DNA from: Rhipidocladum racemiflorum
Lineage: Eukaryota > Streptophyta > Magnoliopsida > Poales > Poaceae
Reading direction: 5' to 3'
NCBI GenBank assembly: GCA_036346355.1
Contig: CM070571.1
Span: 46,830,293-46,894,292, forward strand
DNA length: 64,000 nucleotides
Part shown: one piece after another, positions 25,455 through 37,937 of the stretch
Numbering within the stretch: position 1 is the stretch's first letter
Layout: each line of letters opens with the position of its first letter
Notes under the pieces: model-generated
Told to the model about the DNA's origin: nothing
Seen by the model: the letters and a program-made list of their open reading frames with translations, nothing else
Databases searched by the model: none
Position numbers and translations under genes: made by a program

Positions 25455-26498
25455 TGTATTCATTTTAGCATATAGTTTTAATTCATGTACTTGCAATTGA
25501 AGAATGCCTGGAAGAAGGCACTAGTGTAAGCCAGGAGAAGAAAAAGGTAGAGCAAATAGTGCCACAGTTGGCTGTGTATAGAATAGGTTAGCTAGCGCTG
25601 TGCTGATTATGGTCTGTTGTGTTAGCATGGCCCTTAAACATGTTCCACTTCACGTTCCATAGTATCTTTCTCAAATTCATTAGCCCAATTTTGTCATTAT
25701 AATATTTGCCTGGCCGCAAAAAGGGGATAAAAGCAGCTTAAATTGTACAAGAAAAGAACACATCTCGCGTAACTTCAATCGGCTAACCGGTTTCCTTTTG
25801 CCCTTCTGGTTTAAACGAGCTGCGAGCAAATTAGATTGACACATGGTAGCAACTAGCAAGTGGTACGTAAATCAGATTGGCACATGGTAGCAAGTGGTAC
25901 GCTGTAATTATGCATCTTTTGCAGTCTTAACATTTCTTCCGATCTGATTACTGCTATTTTTAATCATATTTTAGGGGCCAACTAATGTTAATCATATTTC
26001 AGGAGCCAATTCACGGTTGCTGTGCCGTGCTTATTTTTAAAATTTGTTCCAAAAAGGCAATTGTGGAAAATCCAGTACCATATTTGGTAAATTAAAACGG
26101 GCAAATCATATTGTGGAATTAAAACGAGAAAGTCTAGTACCCTATTGTGCAAAATTTTGTTGATCCAGCGGCTGATCCTTCCATATATGCTATATTGCTC
26201 AGGTCATTTTTTTTTCACTTTTCGAAACTAATTTCCTATTATTGTTGATCCAGGGATTGAATTGTAAATGGAATTAGATTTTGCCTTAAAATTTATCAAC
26301 ACTGGTTCTCATAGATATGATAAGGTATCTAACTTTGCTGATGGATATTCCCTAAGACCAATATCCAAAGTATAAATAGTATCATATAGTAGTTCCTATA
26401 CCTACCAATCCAGAACCACCTAAAGTTATAGATATCATTTTTTTTGAAGCATGTGTTATGGTCACATTGTTGCCTTTCACATGATGAAGAGCAAAAGA
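25455..26498. other. 3' UTR and downstream flank of the lipase gene
   Basis: The first 150-300 bp after the stop are probably the 3' untranslated region; I cannot place the poly(A) site. A short direct repeat containing CACATGGTAGCAA occurs twice (about 25840 and 25879). No gene is recognised in the rest. Confidence 0.45.
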
Positions 26499-26814
26499 AC
26501 ATCACTGAAGCGAATGTGAACAGCCAGATGGCTATCGTTTTCAGCCACCTTGGCAGATTTTAGCGTATGGACCTCAAGACAAATCAATCGAGCATGTTCT
26601 TTACTTGTGTTGGCCACAATTTTTTGTGTTTCATATCATTTTCATCTGTAGCTAACATTATAAAGGGAACATAGTGTTCGAAATTGAAGTAATAGTTGAA
26701 CACCATGTTGCCTTTATATATACCTCAAGAGCACAACGCCACCTTCAGAAATGCAATAAAAATGTAAAAAATTGTGACCAGCCATCTGGCTGTTCATGTT
26801 TGCTTAAGTGATGT
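26499..26814. mobile_element. MITE with ~35-bp terminal inverted repeats
   Basis: The left arm (26499-26534, containing GAACAGCCAGATGGCT) pairs with the reverse complement of the right arm (26779-26814), with a few mismatches. The interior is AT-rich and non-coding. The target duplication is not clear. Confidence 0.65.
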
Positions 26815-27674
26815 AGAAACAATGGTATACAACTAGCAACAATTGCTCAAGTTGACAAAGAAATTGTTCTCAGATGTCGGGCTGTCTTAATTAAAAGACC
26901 TCGCCACTAGGGACAGGGTCAGACTAATTTGTGATAACCTTACCAATCATATTTACAAGAAACAGATTTCTATACTTGACTTTTACTTATAACCCAATCA
27001 ATTGATTACCTTAGATCATATATATGTATATGTGTGTGTGTGTGTTATATTTTAAGCGATGCCTACTAATCAACAATTATTGCCGACAACAGAAATGACA
27101 CAGGTAGCATGAACATTTATATGATCCATTATTCAAATTCAAGTAAGCAATTGACCAATATAAACAAACAAGTATATAGCAAATTATGAAAGCTGATAAG
27201 TGATATCACAAATTGTCTCTCTATAGCCCAATCTTCATAGAACAAAACTACTCTCACATACAACATCCCCAAGACATTCAATTGTCTAGCCCCTTTGCAA
27301 CCACAATCAGATTAAAATGATAGAAGGTTGAATATACACAACACACCGATTGACTGTCAGTGCAAACGGCAAGTGTTTCAAAAATACAAAGCCATAACCA
27401 CCGAGTGAGGCACTTCACCAAGTGGCTGAAGGAGATGATTTCATCAAGCAAGGACAGTAGGCCTTGAAGGACCACAACCGGGCCAATCCACCACCACAGC
27501 TGAGCCATCCACCACGTACCTCATGCTGCCCGCTGAGTTAGCCCCTTCAATCACCTCGTATTACACGCCTTTCAAAATGCACAACCGATCGAAAAATTCC
27601 CACAAAATCCAAGCCCAAGCGACACACACAGATCGATCAATCTTGACGGATCGAGGTGTGGAATGGAAAAGAAG
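26815..27674. other. Intergenic stretch with a short (TG)n run
   Basis: A (TG)n tract lies at about 27031-27044. The minus-strand 76-codon ORF at 27278-27508 has no family I recognise. It could be part of the same degraded gene as the ERD2-like fragment, but this is not supported by sequence. Confidence 0.4.
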
Positions 27675-27866
27675 TCAAAGGTGGAGGAGGGAGATGAACC
27701 GGCGTTTATAGATGAGCACGCCAATGCCAAGGGTGTCGGCGGCCTCGGCCATGACGAAGTGGTTATCGTAGTCATGGACGATGAAGCAGATGAAGATGAG
27801 CGTCACCATGTTGGTGACCACAACGAGGAAGGCCTTCACCTTGGGCAAGGGCAAGGGCTCAGGCAA
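27675..27866 (-). pseudogene. ERD2-like (KDEL-receptor family) gene fragment
   Basis: The minus-strand frame contains KVKAFLVVVTNMVTL and, further on, FIVHDYDNHFVMAEAA and LGIGVLIYK. These resemble the N-terminal part of plant ERD2-like membrane proteins, seven-helix ER/Golgi sorting receptors of about 270 residues. Only about 55 residues match, and the frame then runs into unrelated sequence without the expected continuation or a GT donor. It is a truncated fragment. The family call is from memory of conserved blocks. Confidence 0.55.
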
Positions 27867-27927
27867 TAGTTTGGGATGACGGCTCGGGCACAGGATAGGC
27901 GGAGGGGCAGCGCATGCAAGGGCAAGG

Positions 27928-30900
27928 TGAACATCCCCAATTTTGGTCTTCGGCCAAAACCTAATTTAAAGTAATTAAATTCAAAATTTGGGTTTTCTTC
28001 AGTGTTCTATTTAACCTGGCATCCTTATCCTTCCGAAATTGGAGTTCAATCCTTCATCGTCCGAAAAGTCGAATTTCCAAATTTTGGACCTTACCCGAAA
28101 TTCCACCCGAGTTCGAAAATGCTCCAAAAGTCCCGAAACCTATTGCATTAGGTTCCAAATATTCTAAAATGATTTTGGGAATTTTTCCAAGATTTTTAGA
28201 ATCTCTCTGGTATTTTATCTCTCGCGGCCTTTCGTCAAATGCCCTTTATTCGTCCCGGAATTGTCTAAATTTCAAATTTTATCCAAATTCAGTGAAACCA
28301 ATTTTATTGGGTTCCAAATATTCCCTAGTATTTTTAGGAATTTTTCAACCCTTTTTGCTATTTTATCTCGCGTGCATATCTCTTTATTTACTCTGGCCAA
28401 TAGAGAAGTGCCATGTGGCCGCACACTGTTCATCTTCAAGCTCTAGGCGATTGGGCTGTCCACAGAAGCACGAATTCAACTCCATTAATGGTGCCTCTTT
28501 TTAATCCTCCATGTCTCCCTCAATAATGCTCCAAAACGCGAACGGCCAGATCCTTTGCAAAGAGGGAGACGAGAACTCATTCCCCATGACCATTCGTCTT
28601 CAATCACGCCGGAAACAACTCAATCAACCCGAAACTGAAATTTGCTTAAATGATGATTACTCGACCGTTTCTCCATGAATCGACGTGCTTCCACCTCTCA
28701 AATCTTCGTCTCGGAGTCCTCTACCCCGTGCTCACTTCCTCCCATAGCCATCCCCCTCCATTCGGTTGGGAACTCAAGAAAACCGACGCCGGTTATCCTC
28801 CGTTGACGCTACCGCGTCACATTTTGTTCCGGTGAGCCAAACTCCATTCTGATTGCCTCACCGTGTTCATGTCATCGCCACAAGCAAAAGCCCTCAATTG
28901 ATTTCACTTTTTGTTGCAGGGCGGCAACGAATTTCGCCGTTGAAATCTTCGTTTGGAGCTCGGTTTTTCGTCGATTACTTTTGATCCGGTGAGCTTCTCT
29001 CGAATCCGACCACACCGTTTGACTCGTCTCATTGAGCCATACGCAGTGCTCCTTTTAATTTCACAAAATTTCATTGTTTTAGTCGTTTCCCCAAATCCAA
29101 TGTCTTTTGGTCGTCGCCGTCACCGGCATGCCCGTGCGCGCGCCATTTCCGGCCATCCTCCGGTCAAACCGACGTGAGCATTGCGCTCCCCACACCGCGC
29201 TGCCCCTCACCTGTGCCTCAGCTGCCCGCGCCCATGCCCGAATCGGCCCGCTGTCGTGCGCCATGACTGGCCGGCCAAGCTCCGTGTGGCGCCGCCGCCT
29301 TGGCCTCCCCCGGCCCCAGCCGACCGGCCGGCAAGTCTCCCCGCGCCGCCGCCGTGCCTGTGGGCCTCTCGCCCGGACCCGCGCCTCCGTCATCGCTTTG
29401 CTCCGGCGACGCCGTCGGCCCACCCCGTCGTCGGCCGCCGGCTGGCCGGCTTCCCCTCGCCGACGCATGGAGGAGCCCCATGGCTCCTCTGTTTCTTTGC
29501 CATGGAGAAGAAGCTCCATTCCTATGACAGGGATGGCTCACTTGCCATACACACTAGAAAATCAGAAATTCCAAGAAAAGAAAAGATGCTATGGAATATT
29601 CCTGATTTCTCATTTTTCAATACTTTCAGATTTCGAACACTCATATCTTTTGCATCCGAACTCCAAATTGACCCATTCAAATTCCTAAATTCATCTAAAT
29701 TCAAGATCTACATGCCAGTATACATTTTATAATTTTTGTATTTATTTTATTTTATTGTATTTATTTTGTTGTACCGTTTTGCGCGAAGTCGAAGATCCCG
29801 TCGAATCCGCCGACACCGCCGCCGAACTTCAAGGCTTCGAGACTTTCATCGCAACTGAAGGCAAGTCCCTTGACGCATACGGAACCCATGCTTTACAAAT
29901 GTTTTACCGTGATTTAAAACTTGCATTGCTATGTTTATAATCGTATGTCAAATATAGATGGTTAGCTATTACTGAATTGCTGTCAACCACTTGCTTATTG
30001 TTATCCATGTTTATTTGTAAACCTAGGATACTTTGCTATGTCATGCTTAAATAATATTGTGATACATGTTGATTAGTACGGTAGTATGCTTAGTTGCAAA
30101 ATGGATTAAAATGACCCATGGGTGGGACTACATCGAAATTATGATTTGAAGTATGTTCGAAAAATATTAGCAATATGTTTGCTACTATTTTTGTAAAATA
30201 AAAATAAAATGAAAATGATTAAGACTTGGGCTAAATGGAATGTCGGGCGGGTGCGGATAGAGCACTGGTTTTGGTTTGTGCAAGTACCGTCCCAAGTCAA
30301 TTAAGGACCGACGCTTATGACTGTCCATTCTAAGCATAACCGTACAACCACATGTCTATAATGGGTACGACCTGGCTGAATAATTTGTAAAAACCTAACT
30401 TAGACTCACCAGTTGGTGGAATGTGGGTGCCCGATGGAGGCAAGTTGTACTCCCCACACAGCGTAAGAGGGGGCTTCTGTACTGGGTAGAGGGAACCGTA
30501 ATAGCGGTGAAACCTCTACGGGTGGGTCTGGTTAGATGTATACATTGTAAAGGCCTTGTCATGATCTCTCTACCAGCACATCAAAGGAAGTATGTTAATA
30601 GCTTGGCATAAAGAGATGATCATGTCTTTTGGGTAAAGCTGTACACCTCTGCAGAGTGTAAAACTATTCGAATAGCCATGCCTACGGTCAAAGGCAAAGC
30701 AGAGAATGCTTTCATACTGGTAGACTTTGGTTTTGGTTTTAAAAATATTTGTTTTGGGATTCAGGAGTGGTTAGAACTCTCGGATGTTTATTTGGAGGAT
30801 TGAGTCATGAGTTGGATTACCTTAATCTTTTAGAAAATGTGGCGGATAGAGCCTCTATACTAGTGATGGTGGATAGAACCTTCACTAAAATAATAAATAA

Positions 30901-31414
30901 CTTCAAGTGTTAAAATAATTGCAAAATTTTGCTTTGTGAAAACTAATACTAAGTATAGTTTGATGAAACATGGCTTTCTGCAAAAGAACCCTAATAAGCT
31001 TTCCTTGGAAAGCCCTACATGTTGCACACTTTCTCAGACTTGCTGAGTACTTTTGTACTCACATGCTACACAAATTTTGTCATCAGAGAACTTTGAAGAA
31101 GCCGTGGAAGAAGGCGAGTTCTATACCGAGGAGTATGAAGAGGATCACCAAGATAAATAAGCGCACGCTCCTAGTCGTCGCCTATGGAGTCGTTTGGGTT
31201 TTACCTTCTTGCTAGTTGTTTCTGCTGTTGCTGAACTTTGGTCATGTGACCATGTTATGTAATAAATAGCCATGTGGCTGCTACTTTATATTTATGTTGT
31301 TATTTCGTTCTGTTCGGTTATGATACAACACTGTGACTGTGTGTACTAGCTACTGATCTGGGACTAGTACAGAAATACACAGGAGGTTCCGGATAGCCGA
31401 TCCGGGGTCTCACA
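27928..31414 (+). mobile_element. Ty3/gypsy 5' LTR (family B)
   Basis: This 3,487-bp LTR starts TGAACATCCCC and ends GGGGTCTCACA. It is followed by TGGTATCAGAGCC at 31419-31431, the initiator-Met tRNA primer-binding site. Its sequence is diverged from the TGTAACACCCC family, yet it keeps the CTCTGCAGAG (30647-30656), CTATTCGAATAG (30664-30675) and GAGTAC hairpin (31045-31060) modules. GC-rich ORFs at 29.1-29.7 kb are compositional artefacts. The internal region is cut after about 430 bp by the copia insertion at 31845. Confidence 0.85.
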
Positions 31415-31418
31415 TCGG

Positions 31419-31431
31419 TGGTATCAGAGCC
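31419..31431 (+). other. Primer-binding site, initiator Met-tRNA
   Basis: TGGTATCAGAGCC lies 4 bp after the LTR end and is complementary to the 3' end of initiator Met-tRNA, as in most plant gypsy and copia elements. Confidence 0.9.
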
Positions 31432-31641
31432 TAGACGACTGTAGGACGTGACCTAGTTAGAATGGCAAAGCCTTAAGGACTAATATGTTTATCAAAACCT
31501 ATTTATAAAATTTTAAGTTCCTCTGCTTCTATCTTTTCTGTCTTAGTGTTTTGGGCTTACCTTATCCTTTATTTCAAATTGGTTACTAATCTTGACTTGT
31601 TTCAAAATGTGTAGATATCAGTTTACAACACTTTCGCTGCG

Positions 31642-31844
31642 ATGGCTGGAGGTTTTTGTGAGGAGCTTTCATTGATGCTCCAGGAGTTGGGTTTTCCCCA
31701 CCGCCCGGAGTATTGCTTCACTTCCGTGCCCAGCATCGGCTACAACACGTGGAAGGTTAGGGTGTTGGTCTACGCCAGGAGTCGAAGATAGGCAGAGGAC
31801 CGTCCTTTTTACTTCTCTGCGGAGAGACTGCGACTTGAAGATGC
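31642..31844 (+). pseudogene. ORF0 fragment of the family B gypsy element
   Basis: An ATG about 210 bp after the primer site opens a frame of about 50 codons, a TAG at about 31789-31791, then further in-frame codons until the copia insertion. Its place between primer site and gag matches the ORF0 of the element at 45538, although the sequences share little that I can see. It is truncated and carries one stop. Confidence 0.55.
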
Positions 31845-33496
31845 TGTGAAATCATGTGCTGAAAAATTGGCTTAAGAATTGAATTTGCAAAATGTGCATG
31901 TGCATGTGTTTCTCTTCTGTGCCAGACCAAATTTCCAAACCAGTAAGTTTCGCATTGGCATCGGACCGTTTTTATGTTTGCGTCGGACCAAACTTTTTGG
32001 TCCGCCGTGAACATGCATTTGGGGTCATTTGCGCCGGACCAAAGTTTTCAAAAAACAGTAAGTCTGTACATTGATGCCGGACCAAATTTCCTTCTGCGTT
32101 GGACCAAAATTTTGGTCCGTGGTGAAAAAGATTTTGCGTTGTGAAATTTGTATGTACGCCGGACCGATTTCCTTTAGTCCGTCATGAACGTGTTTTTCGC
32201 TGGATCAACTTCTACATTCAACCGAGAGTTTGAATTGCACGCCGGACCGAGTTTTTGGTCCGTCGTGAGTTGCGCTGGACCGGTGTTTGGTCCGGCGTGA
32301 ATGCTTTTTCTAGGGTTTTGACTCCTTTGTGCGGTGGACCATTGTTTGGTCTGTTGTGGATGTATTTTGCTCAAGTTGAGTTGATGTTATGCAATGCTCG
32401 TGTGAGTATTTGCATGGACTAATGTTGAGTCAAGTCGCGGACTTGTGCTCAGAATTGTTTTTTGGTTTGTTCATGTGCAGGTGTTGCTCGAGGGCGAACG
32501 TGGTCGATGACGGGACTGGAACTAGGTTCATGGAGGAACTGAGGTTCGGGACTAGGTTCAGGGAGGAACTGAGGTCTTGGTGGTCAAGGATGTCATGCGG
32601 GACGTTCGGCCTAAGAGAATGTTGCACATTAAGAATGGTTAGTCACATGAGTATGGCATAGTGGCCGTATGCGTGTAAGAGTTGTTAGTCACGTGAGTAT
32701 GGCTGGGTTGCCATATGCGTGCAAGAGCTATATTTGGCCAGGTTGGGCCAAGTGGAGTTGTGTTGAATACAGATTCCTAGGATTAGGAGTGGAACTCCTT
32801 CTAGGATTAGGAGTAGGAATTGTATTCAGGACTCTATGTGTTTGCTCTGTATAAATAGGGGGAGGCGCCTCCTGTATATGCATCAAGTCTTGGGCAGGTT
32901 TTAGGGTTGTACTCTTTTGTTTGGAGTACTTTAGACAAAAAGAAATAAAGATCAATTATTCTAGATCCTTGCGTGCTACAGTAACCATGTTGCTACAGTG
33001 TTCTCTGTTTTGTTCTTGTTTGCATGCTTGTTCTGGTTCTAGATTGGTTTTTGTTCCTTTAGTTTGATCTTGATTTAATCCATCAAAAACCTTTCTAGGG
33101 TATTGATTTAGGGTTCCTCAAAGTTTAGTTGATTAATCTTTTGTCTTTCTTGTTTAATCTTGAAGTTTTGGTTAGATTAATTCTCGTCATCTTCTGTCAC
33201 AGTAAGCTTGCGAGGTTCATGACTTTTGATCCGTAAGTCCGATTAAGCTGATTCTTTTTGGGTTCGATTTGTATTGGAATTTAGTTTCTCTGTTTCAAAA
33301 TTTTAGATCGATCCGATGGTTAGATCTCCAGGAATTAACGTTTTACCGAACATCTATCAATCTGTTTTTGTCGAATACGAGGCAATTATTTGGTTTTGAT
33401 TTAGGGTGAACTTTAGTAGATCAAAGATTTGGTTTTAACTTCCACATAATCATTCACCCCCCTCTGATTGCTATATTCGTATACATCGATCCTACA
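31845..33496 (+). mobile_element. Ty1/copia 5' LTR
   Basis: This 1,652-bp LTR starts TGTGAAATCATGTGC and ends CGATCCTACA. A primer-binding site TGGTATCAGAGC follows at 33499. The 3' LTR begins with the same sequence at 41026, just after a polypurine tract. Its first third (31905-32370) is an array of short inverted repeats built on GCCGGACC and GGTCCGNCGTGAA. A TATA-like TATAAATAGGGGG lies at about 32850. It sits inside the ORF0 of the family B gypsy element. Confidence 0.92.
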
Positions 33497-33498
33497 AG

Positions 33499-33510
33499 TG
33501 GTATCAGAGC
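33499..33510 (+). other. Primer-binding site of the copia element
   Basis: TGGTATCAGAGC lies 2 bp after the 5' LTR and is complementary to initiator Met-tRNA. Confidence 0.9.
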
Positions 33511-33548
33511 AAGGTTTTTCTAATCTATCTTAACCGGTGAATAGATTA

Positions 33549-34466
33549 ATGGATCGTTATTCGATAAAACCATGTGTGTTCGATGGTGTTGATTTTCAGT
33601 TTTGGAAGGCCAAGATGGAGGCATTCATCCAGGCGCAGGGCTTCGCAATTTGGGAGAAGGTCTACAAGCCATACGAAGTCCCTGCAAACGACAACGTCAA
33701 CGATGCCAATCGCGCACATGTTGAAGCAAACAGCAAGGCACGCAACTTGATCATCCAAGGCTTGGGACGCAAACGACTTTGATCGAGTGGTTCATCTTCG
33801 ATCCGTATATGAGGTATGGAAATCTCTTTGTGATAACCATGAGGGTTCTAACACTGTCAAAGAGGTTCACCAAGATATTTACAAAAAGGATTACATGCGA
33901 TTTGAGATGAAACCCGGTGAGTCGCTAGATGACTTCTTTGCACGCTTCAATAAAATTCTTAGTAATCTTCATGTTGTTGGAGTTAGCTTTGATGATGCTA
34001 CTAATGCTAGATAATTGCTTGGTGCATTAGACATGTCTATTTAGGAGATGAAAGTTACATCCATTAGAGAATCTACTGTCATGAGTACACTTACATTAGA
34101 TGTTCTTTATTCCAAGTTGAAAACTCATGAATTAGATGTTCTTGCTAGAAAGAATGATCATAAATCAATTGCTTTGACATCTTAATCTAGCATATCTCAT
34201 AATGGTGCTGCTTCAAGTTTTGCTCTATCTTTCTTGTCTTCACTAACCGATGAACAGATTGAGCAATTCCCAGAAGAAGACTTGTCATTACTGTCTTCTC
34301 GCTTTAACAAAGCTTTGCAGAATGTGAGAATCAGGAAGAGAGGCAGTGGTGGTCCTCCAAGATGCTATGAGTGTGGAGATCTCGACCATATTCGTCCGAA
34401 TTGTCCTAAACTAGCAGGTAAAGCGTCAAAGGAGGAGAACAATGATAAAAGAAAAGAGAAGAAGAA
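33549..34466 (+). pseudogene. Copia gag, first part (broken)
   Basis: The frame opens MDRYSIKPCVFDGVDFQFW, the N-terminal signature of plant copia gag (DUF4219/UBN2). The UBN2 part follows (DNHEGSNTVKEV, FARFNKILSNL), then a CCHC zinc knuckle, CYECGDLDHIRPNC. A frameshift near 33775 and in-frame stops (about 34012, 34042 and 34183) break it. The frame is then interrupted by the solo LTR at 34467 and resumes at 37938. Gag would package element RNA; this copy cannot make it. Confidence 0.85.
34462..34466. repeat. Target-site duplication AAGAA (left)
   Basis: AAGAA at 34462-34466 is repeated at 37938-37942, directly flanking the solo LTR. Confidence 0.9.
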
Positions 34467-37400
34467 TGTAACACCCCAAAATTTTGCTCTTCCTAAATCT
34501 ATGTGTGATTTGGCACTTTGGTGAATTTTTGGAATTTTCTGGAATTTATTTGGAATTTATTTGAATTTATTCCATTTTGAAATAATTAAAGAATTAAACT
34601 TTGCAAATAAAATTTTGTTGGAAATATTTTATTTGAGTCCCAAATGCCCTAAAATATTTTCCAGAATTTTTCTGGAATTTTTCTGAGTCTTGCTATTTTT
34701 AATGAATTAAATGAATTTCTGGAAATTATTTTTAACTATTAAATCGCTGGAAATTGAGTTGGGTCAAGTACTATTCATTCGACCGAGTCGGAACCCGAGT
34801 CGGACTCGAGTCCGACCCGAGCCAGCTGCGCCACTTGACTTGACCCAACCGCGTCTGAACCCCAGATCAGATCCGAACCGTTGGATCAAGATCCAACGGT
34901 CAGGATCAATCCGCGCTAGGCACGGCCGCGCCCGAGCCAATCTCGGCCGTCGATCGCGCCACGTGGACGGCCCGCGTGCGTCCACGTCATCTCGCCGTGT
35001 TCGGAACGGACTCGCCGTCTGCATCGCTCCGCCACGGATTCCGGGATCTCGGCGTCGCCAGATTTAATGCCCGGACCCGCGCCCGAGGTTCGCCCTTGTC
35101 TCGTGCGTCGTTTGCCCCAAGCGCCCTAGCCCTAGCCGCCGCCGTCGACTCGCTATTGCTCGCCGTAGTTGGAGAAGCCTCCGCCATGGTCCTTGCCTCG
35201 TCCCGCCGCCGTCCGCCGAGTTGGAGCCCAGTTCCGGAGTCCTCAAGCCAAGGCGCACCCGTGGGTACCTCCCACTCCGCCGGAGAGGCCCCGAAGCGCC
35301 GTCGGGCTCGTCGTCGTTTTCGTCTCCGGTGGCCCTGCTCCGCCGTGTCGCCATCGCCGTCCGCAAGCACTGTGAGCCGTTGGATCTTCATCGCACGTCC
35401 CAGATCACGCCACGTCACCCACCGGTGAGATCCCGTCCAAAAATCTCAAGATCCAATCTCGACCGTTGGATCTAGATCCAACGGTCCAGATCAAACGCGT
35501 TAACCCAAACGCGTGAGAGCCAGATCTAATCTGGGCCGTTGAATTTCAAATCAACGGCCGAGATTGCGCCACGTGTCGGGAAGCCTGACCGCCGCGGTCA
35601 GCGCCCCCGTGCGTGTGACGCTGACACGCCGGGCCCGCGTGTCAGCGACGTGACCAAACCGCACCATGACGTCACGCTGACGTCATGGCGGGCCCGCATG
35701 TCGAAATGTCCCAGCCGCGGCGCCGACGCCAAGAATGACGTCACCCATGGGACCCACCGCCGACTGCGGTCGAGCCTCACGACGTCGGCGGTGGCGTCAC
35801 GAGGGGACCCACATGTCGATGACACGTGGAGCCGTGGACCGAGTCCACGGTAGACCAACCGAGCGTGGACCAAGTCCATGGACTACCGACGTTAGCAGAC
35901 CAATCAGAGGCTGCCACGTGTCCTCGCTGACGCAATAAATGATTTTCCGAAAAAGAAAATGATTTATTAATTCGAAATAATGATTTCAGATTTTGTTTCA
36001 AACTTCAAACGCTTATAACTTTTATGCTTCAACTCCGATTTGAGTGATTCAAATTTCTAAATTTGTATAAAATTGAGATCTACCTAATTATGAATTTTAT
36101 TTAATTTTTGGACTAAAATTTTCCTCTGTAATATTATTTAATTGATTATTTAAACTTCAAAATGCTATAACTTTTGCATTTTAACTCCAAATTTGACGAT
36201 TCCAGTTTCTAAAAATTCATAAAATTATGTTCTCTCTGTTTATGGATTTTATTTGGATGTTTGGACACTTTTTGCCTATTGTTTATTCGTGTATTGCTAT
36301 TTGCACGCTTTACGAGTAGACGTTGAAGTGCCGGAAGGATTCGAAGGAGAAGTATTGACTCAAGATCCAACTCAAGACCAAGAACAAGTACTTTTTGAAG
36401 GCAAGTTGTGCTTTGACCATGTTGATCCTATTTTGAAACTTATTTTGATTTAACCTATTGCATGCTAGTTCAATTAGAAAATACTTTATTTAAATATGGG
36501 GGAGTAGATAAATACCAATTTCTTTGTATGACACCTTGATTATTTAAATATGTGCCATGACCCTTGTCACCCTAGTTGTGGTTTACTAGTTGGACATTAT
36601 TAAATTGCCAACATGGGAAATTAGACCGTTGTAGTATGTTGCTTAGACCTGCTACGTGCTCATGACATGATTTTGGACAATCAAATGTTAATATTGACTT
36701 AATGATATATTGAACCTGTTTTGGAAAGGTATCATGTGATGTTGATGGCACGTGGTGCATGGTAATCAAGCGGGTTTTGATAAATAGTTTTCGACCGGGC
36801 ATGTGGCAAGAATGATCAGTGGGCCAGTTGTGGCAATCGGGATGTTGATTTGGTACTACGGGTAGACTTGCCCTGTTCACCCTAAGGACTTCACATTGCA
36901 AGCCTTTGAACTGGGTCTAACGTGCAACCACATGTCTGTAATGGGACGGACCTAGTTGATTAAGTTGCTAATAACGTACCTGTGGGACCTCAGGAGGTCA
37001 ACTACACCCTTTGTGTAAGTTGTACGGGGGAGCGTACTGGGGCTGAGGCCAGGTACCCATCTAACGGTTGGTTGGCCTAAACTTCGCCTTAGCTAAGGGA
37101 AGGGTTAGTGTGCAACAACCGGGGAGGACCACTTGTATTGTTAGAAGTTTCCGAAAGACTTTGTTACGGGAACTCGCCTTTGTGGTGTTTGACTGTATCT
37201 TGTGGGTAAAGTGCATAACCTCTGCAGAGTGTAGAATCTATTCGAATAGCCGTGTCCGCGGTATTGGACATCGCTCGGGAATTACAGTCAAGGGTTAGAT
37301 TTTCTCAAAAATAATTTGGATCTGAAAGGTTGGGTTGGATTAATAATGATGTTGATGGAAATGTGGATTAGGATGGGAAAGATGTTTATTAAACTCCTTG

Positions 37401-37937
37401 AAAAGTTAATTATGCTATACTTGTTTCTACTGCTTTCGAATCTACTTATGATACTTGTTAAATGTCACATCGCAAAAATACCTTGAGCCACTCCTTTGTA
37501 TTAAGCCATGCATGTAGTATATTAGCTGCATTCTCATGCATGACTTCTTTGAGTACCAAGTACTCACCCTTGCCACAATACAATACCAGTTGAAGAGGAG
37601 ACAACACCAGCTTTGGAGGAGGAGCTCCACGAGGAACCGTCTACTTAGGGAGCGAGCCCAGTCAGTTGCCTGTGGTATACTGGATGGCGCCACGAAGTTA
37701 TCTTATTTTTCCGCTGCTATTATTTCTCTCTTAAATAAGTTTCGCCCTTCGAGGCGTACATTTGTAACTTGACCATAAGGTCGAGTAACCAGTTTGACTA
37801 TTTAATTAAAGTACTTTATTAGTATCGAGTGGTATGATTGTGATATTTACCGATGTTAAGACTGTGTGCACTAGCGCGTTCCTGGACTAGTGCTGAATAC
37901 ACAGAGGGTCCGGATTTGCAAATTCGGGGTCCCGACA
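34467..37937 (+). mobile_element. Solo Ty3/gypsy LTR inserted in copia gag
   Basis: This 3,471-bp LTR runs TGTAACACCCC to GGTCCCGACA with AAGAA duplications and no internal region, so it is a recombined solo LTR. Modules: GATC-centred palindromes (for example 34877-34899 and 35462-35485), a TATTAA/TTTAATG-like core near 35062, two diverged copies of the AACTTT-TGC block (about 36010 and 36165), CTCTGCAGAG (37220-37229), CTATTCGAATAG (37238-37249) and the GAGTAC hairpin (37551-37565). It splits the copia gag reading frame. Confidence 0.95.

Noticed and set aside
29079..29732. Overlapping ORFs up to 193 codons on both strands
   Set aside because: They lie in the GC-rich part of an LTR where stops are rare; composition is Arg/Pro-rich and no domain is recognisable.
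34976..35428. ORFs of 100-150 codons in the solo LTR
   Set aside because: They sit in the GC-rich section of an LTR and overlap on both strands; the equivalent positions in sister LTRs are not open in the same frame.
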